Assembly (NCBI GenBank): GCA_023264975.1
Contig: JAHFUS010000006.1
Coordinates: forward strand, 1 to 64,000
DNA: 64,000 bases
Direction of reading: 5' to 3'
DNA from: Actinomycetes bacterium
GTDB taxonomy: Bacteria; Actinomycetota; Acidimicrobiia; Acidimicrobiales; GCA-2861595
Of the stretch, positions 49,097 to 57,143 are shown one piece after another. Made by a program: the position numbers and the translations under genes. Each line of letters begins with the position of its first letter. The first letter of the stretch is position 1. The notes under the pieces were generated by a model. It searched no databases. It saw only the letters and a list, made by a program, of their open reading frames with translations, and had not been told where the DNA came from.

Positions 49097-49702
49097 CTAT
49101 CCGCCCACGGGCGAGGTGGTCGGCAGCCAGCGAGGACGTGTGGACTCATACCCGGTGATGTCGGGCTCGTGGCGCAGGCTCAGTCCGATGTCGTCGAGCC
49201 CTTCGAGGAGGCGCCACCGTGTGAAGTCGTCGAGCGGGAAGGGCGCCTCGATGCCGGCGGCGGGCGCCCGCACGACGCGGGCCTCCACGTCCACTGTCAC
49301 CTCGATGGTGGGGTCGGCCTCCACCGCCGCCAGCAGGGCCGCCGCCGTCTCGACGTCCAGCTGGGCCGGCACCAGGCCGGCTTTCGTGCAGTTGGAGCGG
49401 AAGATGTCGGCGAAGCGGGGTGACACCACGGCCCGGAAGCCGTAGTCGGTCAGCGCCCACACGGCGTGCTCGCGCGATGAGCCCGTGCCGAAGTTGGTGC
49501 CGGCCACCAGCACGCTGGCGCCGGCGTACTGCGGCTGGTTCAGGACGAACGACGGGTCCTTGCGCCACGCCGAGAACAGGCCGGCGGCGAAACCTGTGCG
49601 CTCCACCCGCTTCAGCCATTCGGCCGGGATGATCTGGTCGGTGTCGACGTCGGACCGGTCGAGGGGAACGGCGGTGCCGGTGATGGAACGGATGGGGTCC
49701 AT
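49097..49702 (-). CDS. leuD: 3-isopropylmalate dehydratase small subunit
   Basis: 201 residues. DVDTDQIIPAEWLKRVERTG, LVAGTNFGTGSSREHAVWAL and FADIFRSNCTKAGLVPAQL are the LeuD swivel-domain signatures. It begins one base after the leuC stop; the pair isomerises 2- to 3-isopropylmalate. Confidence 0.96.
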   Translation of the reverse strand: MDPIRSITGTAVPLDRSDVDTDQIIPAEWLKRVERTGFAAGLFSAWRKDPSFVLNQPQYAGASVLVAGTNFGTGSSREHAVWALTDYGFRAVVSPRFADIFRSNCTKAGLVPAQLDVETAAALLAAVEADPTIEVTVDVEARVVRAPAAGIEAPFPLDDFTRWRLLEGLDDIGLSLRHEPDITGYESTRPRWLPTTSPVGG

Positions 49703-49703
49703 G

Positions 49704-51113
49704 TCAGTTCAGCTCCTGAGGCGTGGCGAAGTGGCCGGCCACCGCGGTGGCGGCGGCGACGGCGGGGGACACGAGATGGGTGCGGCCTCCGGGGCCCTGG
49801 CGACCCTCGAAGTTGCGGTTCGACGTGGATGCGCACCGCTCGCCGGGCGCCAGCTTGTCGGGGTTCATGGCCAGGCACATGGAGCAACCGGCTTCCCTCC
49901 ATTCGAAGCCGGCCGCACGGAAGATGCGGTCGAGACCCTCGGCTTCCGCCTCCGTCTTCACCAGCGCCGAGCCGGGGACGACCAGGGCGCGCACACCGTC
50001 GCGCACGTGGTGGCCGTCGAGCACGGCCGCCGCGGCCCGAAGGTCCTCGATGCGGGCGTTGGTGCACGAGCCGATGAACACGGTGTCGACCGCGATGTCA
50101 CGCACGGCGATGCCGGCGGCCAGGCCCTGGTAGGCGAGGGCACGTCGGGCCGCGTCGCGCTCGGCCGGGTCCGCTATGGCCTCGGGGTCAGGCACGTTGC
50201 CGTCGATAGGCGCGACCTGCGACGGGTTGGTGCCCCATGACACGTGGGGCACGAGGGTGGTGGCATTGAGCTCCACCCCCTTGTCGAACGAGGCGTCGTC
50301 GTCGGTGGCCAGTGAGCGCCACACGTCGAGTGCCTCCTCCCACGCCTTGCCTTTCGGCGCGTGGGCCCGCCCTTCCAGGTAGGCGAAGGTGGTGTCGTCG
50401 GGCGCCACCAGGCCGGCCCGGGCGCCGCCCTCGATGCTCATGTTGCACACCGTCATGCGACCCTCCATCGACAACGAGCGGATGGCCGATCCCCGGTACT
50501 CGATGACCGAGCCCATGCCGCCGCCGGTGCCGATTCGGCCGATGACGGCGAGGATCATGTCCTTCGCTGTGACGCCCGGCGGGAGCTCGCCGTCGACCGT
50601 GACCGACATCGTGCCTGGCCGGCGTTGGGGCAGTGTCTGGGTGGCGAGCACGTGCTCGACCTCGCTGGTGCCGATGCCGATGGCCAGCGCCCCGACGGCC
50701 CCGTGGGTCGACGTGTGACTGTCGCCGCACACGATCGTCATCCCCGGCTGGGTGAGGCCCAGCTCGGGGCCGATGACGTGGACGATGCCCTGGTTGCGGT
50801 GCCCCATCGGGTAGAGCGGGATGCCGAACTCGTCGCAGTTGGCGCCCAGCACCTCCATCTGCTTCTTGGAGATCGGGTCGTCGACGACCATGGCGCCGCC
50901 GGCGTCGAGGGTGGTGGGGACGTTGTGGTCCATCGTTGCCAGGGTGAGGTCGGGCCGGCGCACCGGGCGCCGGGCCATGCGCAACCCGTCGAAGGCCTGC
51001 GGGGACGTGACCTCGTGCACGAGATGGAGGTCGATGTAGAGCAGGTCGGGCTCACCCTCGGCCGACCGCACCACATGGCGGTCCCACACCTTCTCGCTCA
51101 GCGTCCGTCCCAT
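49704..51113 (-). CDS. leuC: 3-isopropylmalate dehydratase large subunit
   Basis: 469 residues. The 4Fe-4S cysteines are in [15 protein letters not shown] and [35 protein letters not shown] and [13 protein letters not shown] are aconitase-family motifs. GAGGAG lies seven bases before the ATG. Its -10 candidate TATTCT (minus strand) falls inside the 17-bp palindrome shared with the divergent IclR gene. Confidence 0.97.
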   Translation of the reverse strand: MGRTLSEKVWDRHVVRSAEGEPDLLYIDLHLVHEVTSPQAFDGLRMARRPVRRPDLTLATMDHNVPTTLDAGGAMVVDDPISKKQMEVLGANCDEFGIPLYPMGHRNQGIVHVIGPELGLTQPGMTIVCGDSHTSTHGAVGALAIGIGTSEVEHVLATQTLPQRRPGTMSVTVDGELPPGVTAKDMILAVIGRIGTGGGMGSVIEYRGSAIRSLSMEGRMTVCNMSIEGGARAGLVAPDDTTFAYLEGRAHAPKGKAWEEALDVWRSLATDDDASFDKGVELNATTLVPHVSWGTNPSQVAPIDGNVPDPEAIADPAERDAARRALAYQGLAAGIAVRDIAVDTVFIGSCTNARIEDLRAAAAVLDGHHVRDGVRALVVPGSALVKTEAEAEGLDRIFRAAGFEWREAGCSMCLAMNPDKLAPGERCASTSNRNFEGRQGPGGRTHLVSPAVAAATAVAGHFATPQELN

Positions 51114-51139
51114 CTGCGCTCCTCTGCTACTTGCCCGTC

Positions 51140-51156
51140 GTCTCAGAATATGAGAC
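51140..51156. promoter_or_regulatory. Operator-like palindrome between leuC and iclR gene
   Basis: GTCTCAGAATATGAGAC is a perfect inverted repeat with 6-bp arms and 5-bp centre in the 54-bp divergent gap. A second repeat, GAGA-CCCTTA-TCTC (51152-51165), overlaps it. Read on the leuC strand, CATATTC...GAGAC resembles the LtbR site described near leuCD in Corynebacterium. It covers the leuC -10. Confidence 0.75.
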
Positions 51157-51167
51157 CCTTATCTCGG

Positions 51168-51821
51168 ATGACAAGACAGAGTGTAAACGGCGTCGGCGTG
51201 CTCGACAAAGCCATTGCGATTCTCGACTCCCTCGAGGAGGGCCCGCTCGGCCTCGCCGCTCTCGTGTCGGCCACCGGGCTGTCCCGCCCCACCGCCCACC
51301 GCCTGGCCACCGCCCTGGAGGGCCACGACCTGGTTGCCCGAGACAGCGCCGGCCGGTTCATCCTCGGGCCCCGCCTCGTGCGGCGCCCGCTGGAGGAGGC
51401 GGCCCGCCCTGCGTTGGCGGCCCTGCGGGACGCCACCGGCGAGAGCGCCCAGCTCTACGTTCCCCGCAACGGGGCCCGCTTGTGCGTCGTCGCCCTGGAG
51501 TCGCCCCACGGCCTGCGCACCATCGTCCCGGCCGGCGCTGTCCTGCCGCTCGACCAGGGCTCGGCCGGCGCCGCCCTCCGCGGCTCGCCCGAGGTGCTGC
51601 GACGGGGGTGGGCCCAGAGCGCCGAGGAGCGCGAGCCCGGAGTGGCCTCGGTGAGCGCCCCCGTCCTCCACGACGGCGCCGTGGTGGCCGCCGTGTCGGT
51701 GTCGGGCCCGGTGGAGCGCACGACTCGGTCACCCGGCCGGCGCTACTCGGCGGCGGTGGTGGCCGCCGCCCGTGCCGTGGAGGTCGCCATGGGCTGGAAC
51801 CAGTCCCTTTCGAGTAAATAG
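51168..51821 (+). CDS. IclR-family regulator (NdgR/LtbR-like)
   Basis: 217 residues from ATG 51168. N-terminal winged helix (GVLDKAIAILDSLEEGPLGL, SATGLSRPTAHRLATALEGH) and a C-terminal effector domain (SAQLYVPRNGARLCVVALES, IVPAGAVLPLDQGSAG). Divergence from leuCD is the conserved actinobacterial arrangement of NdgR/LtbR, which controls leucine and other amino acid genes. The last residues SSK and the TAG come from palindrome copy 3. Confidence 0.9.
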   Translation: MTRQSVNGVGVLDKAIAILDSLEEGPLGLAALVSATGLSRPTAHRLATALEGHDLVARDSAGRFILGPRLVRRPLEEAARPALAALRDATGESAQLYVPRNGARLCVVALESPHGLRTIVPAGAVLPLDQGSAGAALRGSPEVLRRGWAQSAEEREPGVASVSAPVLHDGAVVAAVSVSGPVERTTRSPGRRYSAAVVAAARAVEVAMGWNQSLSSK

Positions 51822-51853
51822 GGTGTCGAATTGACACCCTATTTACTCGGGAA
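51807..51853. repeat. Palindromic element copy 3
   Basis: Core arms 51811-51827 and 51833-51849 (17 bp, perfect) around GAATT. The left arm gives the TAG stop of the IclR gene and the right arm the TAA stop of the opposing hydrolase gene, so two convergent genes end in one palindrome. Confidence 0.95.
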
Positions 51854-52715
51854 CGGGGAGGTTGGCGCGGGTGGCGACGTCGGTGCAGGCGTCGAGGAGG
51901 GCGGGGACGTAGCGGGCGGCATCGGTGACGCATGCGCCGTGGTCGCCCTCCACCTCCGACAGGCGGGCGCCGGGGATGGCGGCGGCCAGGGCGTGCTGGC
52001 GACGGGGGCTGACCACCTGGTCGAGCGTGGTGACGATGACTGCGGCGGGGATGCCGGCGCCGCCGATCCAGCCCGAGGAGTCGAAGCGGCCTATGGCCCA
52101 GCCCGCTTCGAGGACGGCGGCGGCATCGCCGCGCTCCATCTCGGACTGGCCCCAGCCGGCCAGCGCGGCGCCCTGGAGGCGGCGCCGGATGAGGCTGTCT
52201 GCCACCTGCTGGCGCACCTGGGACGGAGTGAAGCGGGCCACCACGGACAGCCCGAGCAGCGCCGAGAAGTAGGCCCGCGACCGGGCGTCGGGGTTGGAGA
52301 AGCTGCAGGCGGTGGCGCTCAGCACCAGACCGGCGACGAGGTCGGGGTGACGGCGCCATAGCAATTGCGCGATCGGCCCGCCCATCGAGTAGCCGACGGG
52401 GACCAGGCGGTCGATGCCCAGTTCGACGGCGAGGGCGGCGGCGTCGTCCGAGCAGTCCTCCAGCCGGAACGGCCGTCTCGAGCGGATCCCCTGGCCGTGT
52501 CCCCGGTGGTCCATGGCGACGACCCGGAAGTGTTCGGCCAGCGGTGCGTAGCAGGCGAACCAGTTGAGGTCTGCCGTCACCGTCCAGCCGTGCAACAGGA
52601 GCAGGGTGGGTGCTCCCGGCGGCCCGGGCGCCTCGCGCACGAACGTCTGCCCACGACCCGGGAGCAGGACCGGCCGGCCGGCAGGCAGCGGGACCGGCGG
52701 AACAGCCGAGGACAT
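51843..52715 (-). CDS. Alpha/beta hydrolase
   Basis: 290 residues. LLLLHGWTVTADLNWFACYA, VVAMDHRGHGQG, the nucleophile elbow GYSMGGPIAQ, an Asp in IVTTLDQVVSPRRQ and the His in EVEGDHGACVTD form a normal triad. Substrate not predictable; the cap region (DARSRAYFSALLGLSVVARF) is helical. Its TAA lies in palindrome copy 3. Confidence 0.88.
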   Translation of the reverse strand: MSSAVPPVPLPAGRPVLLPGRGQTFVREAPGPPGAPTLLLLHGWTVTADLNWFACYAPLAEHFRVVAMDHRGHGQGIRSRRPFRLEDCSDDAAALAVELGIDRLVPVGYSMGGPIAQLLWRRHPDLVAGLVLSATACSFSNPDARSRAYFSALLGLSVVARFTPSQVRQQVADSLIRRRLQGAALAGWGQSEMERGDAAAVLEAGWAIGRFDSSGWIGGAGIPAAVIVTTLDQVVSPRRQHALAAAIPGARLSEVEGDHGACVTDAARYVPALLDACTDVATRANLPVPE

Positions 52716-52756
52716 CGAGTGAGCGTAGGGGAGGGCCCGTGCGGCAGGATTCGGGC

Positions 52757-53734
52757 ATGTCCGCTCGGAGTGTCCGTCTGGCGGTGGGGATACTGTCGGT
52801 GACGCTCGTTGCCGGGTGCAGCAGCGATGAGGGCGGGGGAGGCTCGTCGCGCGACCGGGACGGTGCGGTCGGCGCCCCCCTCGGAGCCCTTCCCGTCCCC
52901 CGCACGGAGGTGGCCGGCGCCACGTGGACGGGCCGGCTGGTGGTGGCGGGCGGCCTCACACCCGACGGCGGGGCCAGCGCGCTGGTACACGTTTACGAGG
53001 CCAGGACAGGCCGGTGGCGGAAGGTGTCGTCGCTGCCGGTGCCGCTGCACCATGCCGGCCTGGCCGTGCTGCGCGGCAGGCTCTTCATCGCCGGCGGGTA
53101 CACCAACGGCCCTGGCGAGGAATGGTTGCCGCAGGCGGCCGTGTGGAGTCTGGGCCGCGACGACGAGGAGTGGCGGGGCGAGGCGTCCATGCCGGCCGGG
53201 CCCAGGGGCGCCCTCGGCTTGGCGGCGTCGCTCTCCACCATGGTGGCGGCCGGCGGCGAGTTCGGGGGACAGGCGCTCACCCGGACCGAGTTCTACGACG
53301 CCGAGGCTCGGACGTGGAGGGCGGGCCCCGCCCTCGACCACCCCCGCGAGCACCTTGCCCTCACGGCCGACGGCGACCGGATCTACGCCATCGCCGGCCG
53401 GACGGCGGCGGGCGGAAACCTGGTCAGCGTGGAGTCGATCGACCCGATCCAGGAGTTGGCCTGGCGCGACGAACCGGTCCTGCACGACGCCCGTGGCGGG
53501 ATCGGGGCGGCGACGGTGGAAGGTCGGGTGTGCGTGGCGGGCGGAGAAGCGCCGGACGGCACCATCGCATCGGTCGAGTGCCTCGACGGCTTCGACTGGG
53601 TGGAGGCGGGTCGTCTCGAACGCCCGCGCCACGGCCTCGCCGTCATGGCCCTCGACGGACGCCTGCACGTCGTGGGCGGCGGCGAACAGCCCGGCTTGTT
53701 CGTGAGCGACGCCCACGAGGCGATCGATGTGTGA
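52757..53734 (+). CDS. Kelch-repeat lipoprotein
   Basis: 325 residues. Signal peptide with lipobox (AVGILSVTLVAGC) and then about six kelch-like blades, for example GRLVVAGGLTPDGGASALVH, GRLFIAGGYTNGPGEEW, TMVAAGGEFGGQALTRTEFY and GRLHVVGGGEQPG. A surface-anchored beta-propeller of unknown partner. Divergent from the hydrolase gene; its end overlaps the CooC-like region. Confidence 0.82.
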   Translation: MSARSVRLAVGILSVTLVAGCSSDEGGGGSSRDRDGAVGAPLGALPVPRTEVAGATWTGRLVVAGGLTPDGGASALVHVYEARTGRWRKVSSLPVPLHHAGLAVLRGRLFIAGGYTNGPGEEWLPQAAVWSLGRDDEEWRGEASMPAGPRGALGLAASLSTMVAAGGEFGGQALTRTEFYDAEARTWRAGPALDHPREHLALTADGDRIYAIAGRTAAGGNLVSVESIDPIQELAWRDEPVLHDARGGIGAATVEGRVCVAGGEAPDGTIASVECLDGFDWVEAGRLERPRHGLAVMALDGRLHVVGGGEQPGLFVSDAHEAIDV

Positions 53735-53768
53735 GCCGACCGGCCTTGCCATCGGTCACAATGGCGGG

Positions 53769-54554
53769 GTGCGCGTCGGGATCGCAGGCAAGGGCGGCGT
53801 CGGCAAGACCACCATCTCGTCGGTGCTGGCCCGCACGCTCGCCCGGCGGAGCTACCGGGTGATCGCCCTCGACTGTGACTCGGACCCCCACCTGGCCATG
53901 AGTTCCGGCATCGAGCAGGATCGGATCGACGCCATGCGCCCGTTCGTCGAGCGACGGGGCCGGGGCGATTCGTTCACCACCGACGCTGTCACGCCGGAGG
54001 AGATCCTGGCCAGGCACGGCCTCGAAGGGCCGGACGGCGTCGTCTACATGCAGGCGGCCCGGATCACCAAGCCGGGCGGCGGCTGAACAGGCGGCTCCCA
54101 TGTCACGGTTCGTGGCTTCATCGAGAACATCGAGGCGGAGTACCCCGGCACGGTCGTGATCGCCGACATGGAGGCCGGCCTCGAGCACCTGTCATGGGCG
54201 GGCGGCACCCTTCGCTACGTCGACGCCCTTCTCCTGGTGGCCGAGCCGCAGAAGAAGGTGCTGCTCACCGCCCGCCGGGCCCACCGCCTCGCCGGCCAGT
54301 TGGGCATCGAGCGGGTCGCCTTCGTGGGCAACCGGGTCCGCGCCGGCGAGGAGCCGATCCTGCACGAGTTCGTGGCGTCGCTCGACGCCGACCTCCTGGC
54401 CGCCGTACCGGAGGACCCTGCCGTGGTGGCTGCCGACCGGGAGGGCCGTTGCCTCCTCGACGCCGCCCCCGACTCGCCCGCCGTCCTCGCCATCCAGCGC
54501 CTGGCCGACGACCTCGAGGACCGCTACCTCACCCGAGTCCCCGTTCCCGAGTAA
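53769..54554 (+). CDS. CooC-like P-loop ATPase with in-frame TGA at codon 106
   Basis: GTG 53769 starts VRVGIAGKGGVGKTTISSVL, a deviant Walker A typical of CooC/MinD ATPases. LDCDSDPHLAMSSGI follows, then after RITKPGGG a single TGA (54084-54086). The same frame continues TGGSHVTVRGFIENIEAEY, VVIADMEAGLEHLSWAGGTL and VGNRVRAGEEPILHEFVASL to TAA 54554. Read through, it has 261 codons, the usual CooC length (nickel insertase for CO dehydrogenase). TGA falls where CooC carries its metal-binding CxC Cys. It may be a selenocysteine codon, a recent nonsense mutation or a sequence error. No CO dehydrogenase genes are in the window. Confidence 0.72.
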
Positions 54555-54589
54555 ATAGGGTGTCGTTTTGACACCCTATTTACTCGGGA
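54545..54589. repeat. Palindromic element copy 4
   Basis: Arms 54545-54564 and 54570-54589 (20 bp, perfect) around GTTTT. The TAA of the CooC-like gene lies in the left arm, and greA converges from the right with its stop 11 bases away. Confidence 0.95.
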
Positions 54590-54599
54590 GTGTGCGGGT

Positions 54600-55070
54600 T
54601 CAGGCGACGTCGACGATCTCGACCTTGAGGGTGGCGCCCGTGGGCGTCTCGTACTCGACCTGCTCGCCCGTCTTCCGGCCCAGAAGGGCCTGGCCGAGCA
54701 GGGAGCCCGGGGTGATGATGGTGACGCCCTCGACCCGCTCCTCGATGGAGCCGACCAGGTAGCGCTCGACCTCGTCGTCGCCCTCGTAGCGCAGTGAGAC
54801 GGTGGAGCCGGCCACCACCTTGCCGCCGGTGTCGGCGTCGTCGTCGACGATGGAGGCCTGCGACAGCACCCGCTCGATGTGGCGGATGCGCGACTCCATC
54901 TTCCCCTGCGAGTCCTTGGCCGCGTGGTAGTCGCCGTTCTCCGAGAGGTCGCCGAGCATGCGCGCCGCCTCGATGGCCCGGGCGATCTCGACCCGGCCCC
55001 GGGTGGTGAGATCCTCCAACTCCTCACGGAGGCGGTCGTGAGCCTGACGGGACAGATGCGTCTCGCTCAT
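54600..55070 (-). CDS. greA: Transcription elongation factor GreA
   Basis: 156 residues. The N-terminal coiled coil (AHDRLREELEDLTTRGRVEI, AARMLGDLSENGDYHAAKD) has the conserved acidic tip LSENGDY, and the C-terminal FKBP-like domain is VGSIEERVEGVTIITPGSLL and LLGRKTGEQVEYETPTG. It stimulates transcript cleavage in backtracked RNA polymerase. Divergent from the leuB leader. Confidence 0.95.
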   Translation of the reverse strand: MSETHLSRQAHDRLREELEDLTTRGRVEIARAIEAARMLGDLSENGDYHAAKDSQGKMESRIRHIERVLSQASIVDDDADTGGKVVAGSTVSLRYEGDDEVERYLVGSIEERVEGVTIITPGSLLGQALLGRKTGEQVEYETPTGATLKVEIVDVA

Positions 55071-55135
55071 GGGGGGAGGCTAGTGCCGGAAGTGGCTAGC
55101 GCCTACGGGCGGCTACCCGGTACAGTGGCATTGCC

Positions 55136-55168
55136 ATGACCGCCACCTCCGTAGCCGTCATTCCGTAG
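55136..55168 (+). CDS. leuB-ilvE-cimA leader peptide (MTATSVAVIP)
   Basis: ATG 55136 opens a 10-codon ORF with GTA GCC GTC ATT (Val-Ala-Val-Ile) before Pro and TAG. TACAGT (55121-55126) lies nine bases before the ATG; no clear ribosome site exists, so a leaderless message is likely. Val and Ile codons match the operon, which holds ilvE and cimA besides leuB. Confidence 0.85.
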   Translation: MTATSVAVIP

Positions 55169-55223
55169 CGCACACCGTTCCCGGTGTGCGCTGTTCGACC
55201 GTCCACGCAGTGGGCGGTTTTTT
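55168..55223 (+). terminator. leuB attenuator: pause hairpin and intrinsic terminator
   Basis: The last base of the leader stop begins GCGCACACC (55168-55176), perfectly paired with GGTGTGCGC (55183-55191). Then CCGTCCAC-GCA-GTGGGCGG (55199-55217) is followed by TTTTTT. leuB starts 20 bases later. Confidence 0.9.
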
Positions 55224-55243
55224 CTTTCCAAGGAGCACGAGAC

Positions 55244-56218
55244 GTGGCCCACAGGGTCGGGATCATCGCCGGAGACGGCATCGGGCAGGAGGTCGTGCCG
55301 GAGGCGCTGAAGGTCGTGCGCGCGGCCGGCGTCGATCTCGACACCATTGACTACGACCTGGGCGGTGCGCGGTACCTGCGCACCGGCGAGGTCCTTCCGG
55401 AGGCCATCCTCGACGAGCTGCGCGGACTCGACGCCATCCTGCTGGGCGCCGTCGGCACGCCCGAAGTCCCCCCCGGCGTGATCGAGCGCGGCCTGCTGCT
55501 GCGCCTGCGCTTCGAGCTCGACCTCTACGTCAACTTGCGTCCCATGGAAGGGGCGCGGATCGACTGCGTGGTTGTCCGCGAGAACACCGAGGGCAGCTAC
55601 GCCGGCGAGGGCGGGGCCCTGCGGAAGGGCACGCCCCACGAAGTTGCCACCCAGGGCTCGGTGAACACCCGCTTCGGGGTCGAGCGGTGCCTGCGGTTCG
55701 CCTTCGAGCTCGCGCAGTCCCGCCCCCGGCGCCACCTCACACTCGTGCACAAGACCAACGTCCTCACCTTCGCCGGCGACCTGTGGCAGCGGGCCTGTGA
55801 CGAGGTGGCGGCCGCATACCCCGACGTCGCCACCGGGTATGACCACGTCGACGCCGCCTGTATCCACCTGGTCGAGCGGCCCGAGCGCTACGACGTGATC
55901 GTCACCGACAACCTCTTCGGCGACATCCTCACCGACCTCGGTGGCGCCGTGGCCGGCGGGATCGGCCTCGCCGCGTCGGCCAACCTGAATCCGGCCGGCA
56001 CAGGCCCGTCGCTGTTCGAGCCCGTCCATGGGTCGGCGCCCGACATTGCCGGTACAGGCCGTGCGAACCCGCTCGCCGCCATACGATCGGCGGCGATGAT
56101 GCTCGAGTTCCTCGGGGAGGCTGACGCGGCCGCCCGGGTCACCAAGGCGGTCGCGGCAGCGGCGTCGCTGTCGGGAACCACATCCGAGTTGGGCGACGCC
56201 GTCGCGGAAAGGGTATAG
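55244..56218 (+). CDS. leuB: 3-isopropylmalate dehydrogenase
   Basis: 324 residues from GTG 55244 with AAGGAG upstream. [54 protein letters not shown] and [20 protein letters not shown] are isocitrate/isopropylmalate dehydrogenase signatures; the short length is the actinobacterial type. First gene of an attenuated operon with ilvE (4-bp gap) and cimA. Confidence 0.95.
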   Translation: MAHRVGIIAGDGIGQEVVPEALKVVRAAGVDLDTIDYDLGGARYLRTGEVLPEAILDELRGLDAILLGAVGTPEVPPGVIERGLLLRLRFELDLYVNLRPMEGARIDCVVVRENTEGSYAGEGGALRKGTPHEVATQGSVNTRFGVERCLRFAFELAQSRPRRHLTLVHKTNVLTFAGDLWQRACDEVAAAYPDVATGYDHVDAACIHLVERPERYDVIVTDNLFGDILTDLGGAVAGGIGLAASANLNPAGTGPSLFEPVHGSAPDIAGTGRANPLAAIRSAAMMLEFLGEADAAARVTKAVAAAASLSGTTSELGDAVAERV

Positions 56219-56222
56219 AGAC

Positions 56223-57143
56223 ATGCCCCTGCAGAAGGTGGACAAGATCTGGATGGACGGCGTGCTCGTCGACTGGGACGACGCCAAGATCCACATCCTC
56301 ACCCATTCGCTCCATTACGGCTGCGGCGTGTTCGAGGGCATCCGTGCCTATGCCACCACAAGTGGCCCGGCTGTGTTCCGCCTGACCGACCACATCGTCC
56401 GCCTGTTCGACAGCGCCAAGATCTTCATGCTCGACATCCCCTACACGGTCGAGCAGCTTGTCGCCGCCACCAAGGAGACGGTGCGGGTCAACGGTCTCGA
56501 CTCGTGCTACATCCGCCCGCTCGTGTACCTGGGCTACGGCGAGATGGGCCTCAACCCGCTGCCGTGCCCGGTGAACGTCTCGATCGCCGTGTGGCCGTGG
56601 GGCAGCTACCTGGGCGACGAGGGAATCAAGCGCGGCGTGCGCATGAAGATCTCGTCGTGGCAGCGCCACGACCCCAACGCCATGCCGCCGGCGGCCAAGG
56701 GCACGGGCATGTACATCAACTCGTCGATGGCCAAGGTCGAGGCGCTCAAAGCCGGCTACGACGAGGCCATCCTCCTGTCGCCCCAGGGATACGTGAGCGA
56801 GTGCACGGGCGAGAACATCTTCATCGTGAAGAAGGGCCGCATCATCACCCCGCCCGTCAGCGCCGGCGCCCTCGCCGGCATCACCCAGGACTCGGTGATG
56901 ACCATCGCCCGCGACCTCGGCATCGAGTGCGAGGTGGGCCACATCCTGCGCAGCGACCTCTACACGGCCGACGAGGCGTTCCTCTCCGGCACGGCGGCCG
57001 AGGTGGTGCCGATCCGGTCGGTGGACGACCGCGAGATCGGCGACCCCGGCCCCGTCACCCGCAAGCTCCAGGAGGTCTTCTTCGCCGCCATCAAGGGCGA
57101 GGTCGACCGTTACAAGGACTGGTGTGAACACGTCGACGCGTGA
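56223..57143 (+). CDS. ilvE: Branched-chain amino acid aminotransferase
   Basis: 306 residues. Fold-type IV aminotransferase: THSLHYGCGVFEGIRAY, YIRPLVYLGYGEMGLNP, PLP Lys in PPAAKGTGMYINSSM (K159) and YVSECTGENIFIVKKGR. It makes Val, Leu and Ile from their keto acids. It overlaps cimA by 20 bases, showing tight coupling. Confidence 0.95.
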   Translation: MPLQKVDKIWMDGVLVDWDDAKIHILTHSLHYGCGVFEGIRAYATTSGPAVFRLTDHIVRLFDSAKIFMLDIPYTVEQLVAATKETVRVNGLDSCYIRPLVYLGYGEMGLNPLPCPVNVSIAVWPWGSYLGDEGIKRGVRMKISSWQRHDPNAMPPAAKGTGMYINSSMAKVEALKAGYDEAILLSPQGYVSECTGENIFIVKKGRIITPPVSAGALAGITQDSVMTIARDLGIECEVGHILRSDLYTADEAFLSGTAAEVVPIRSVDDREIGDPGPVTRKLQEVFFAAIKGEVDRYKDWCEHVDA

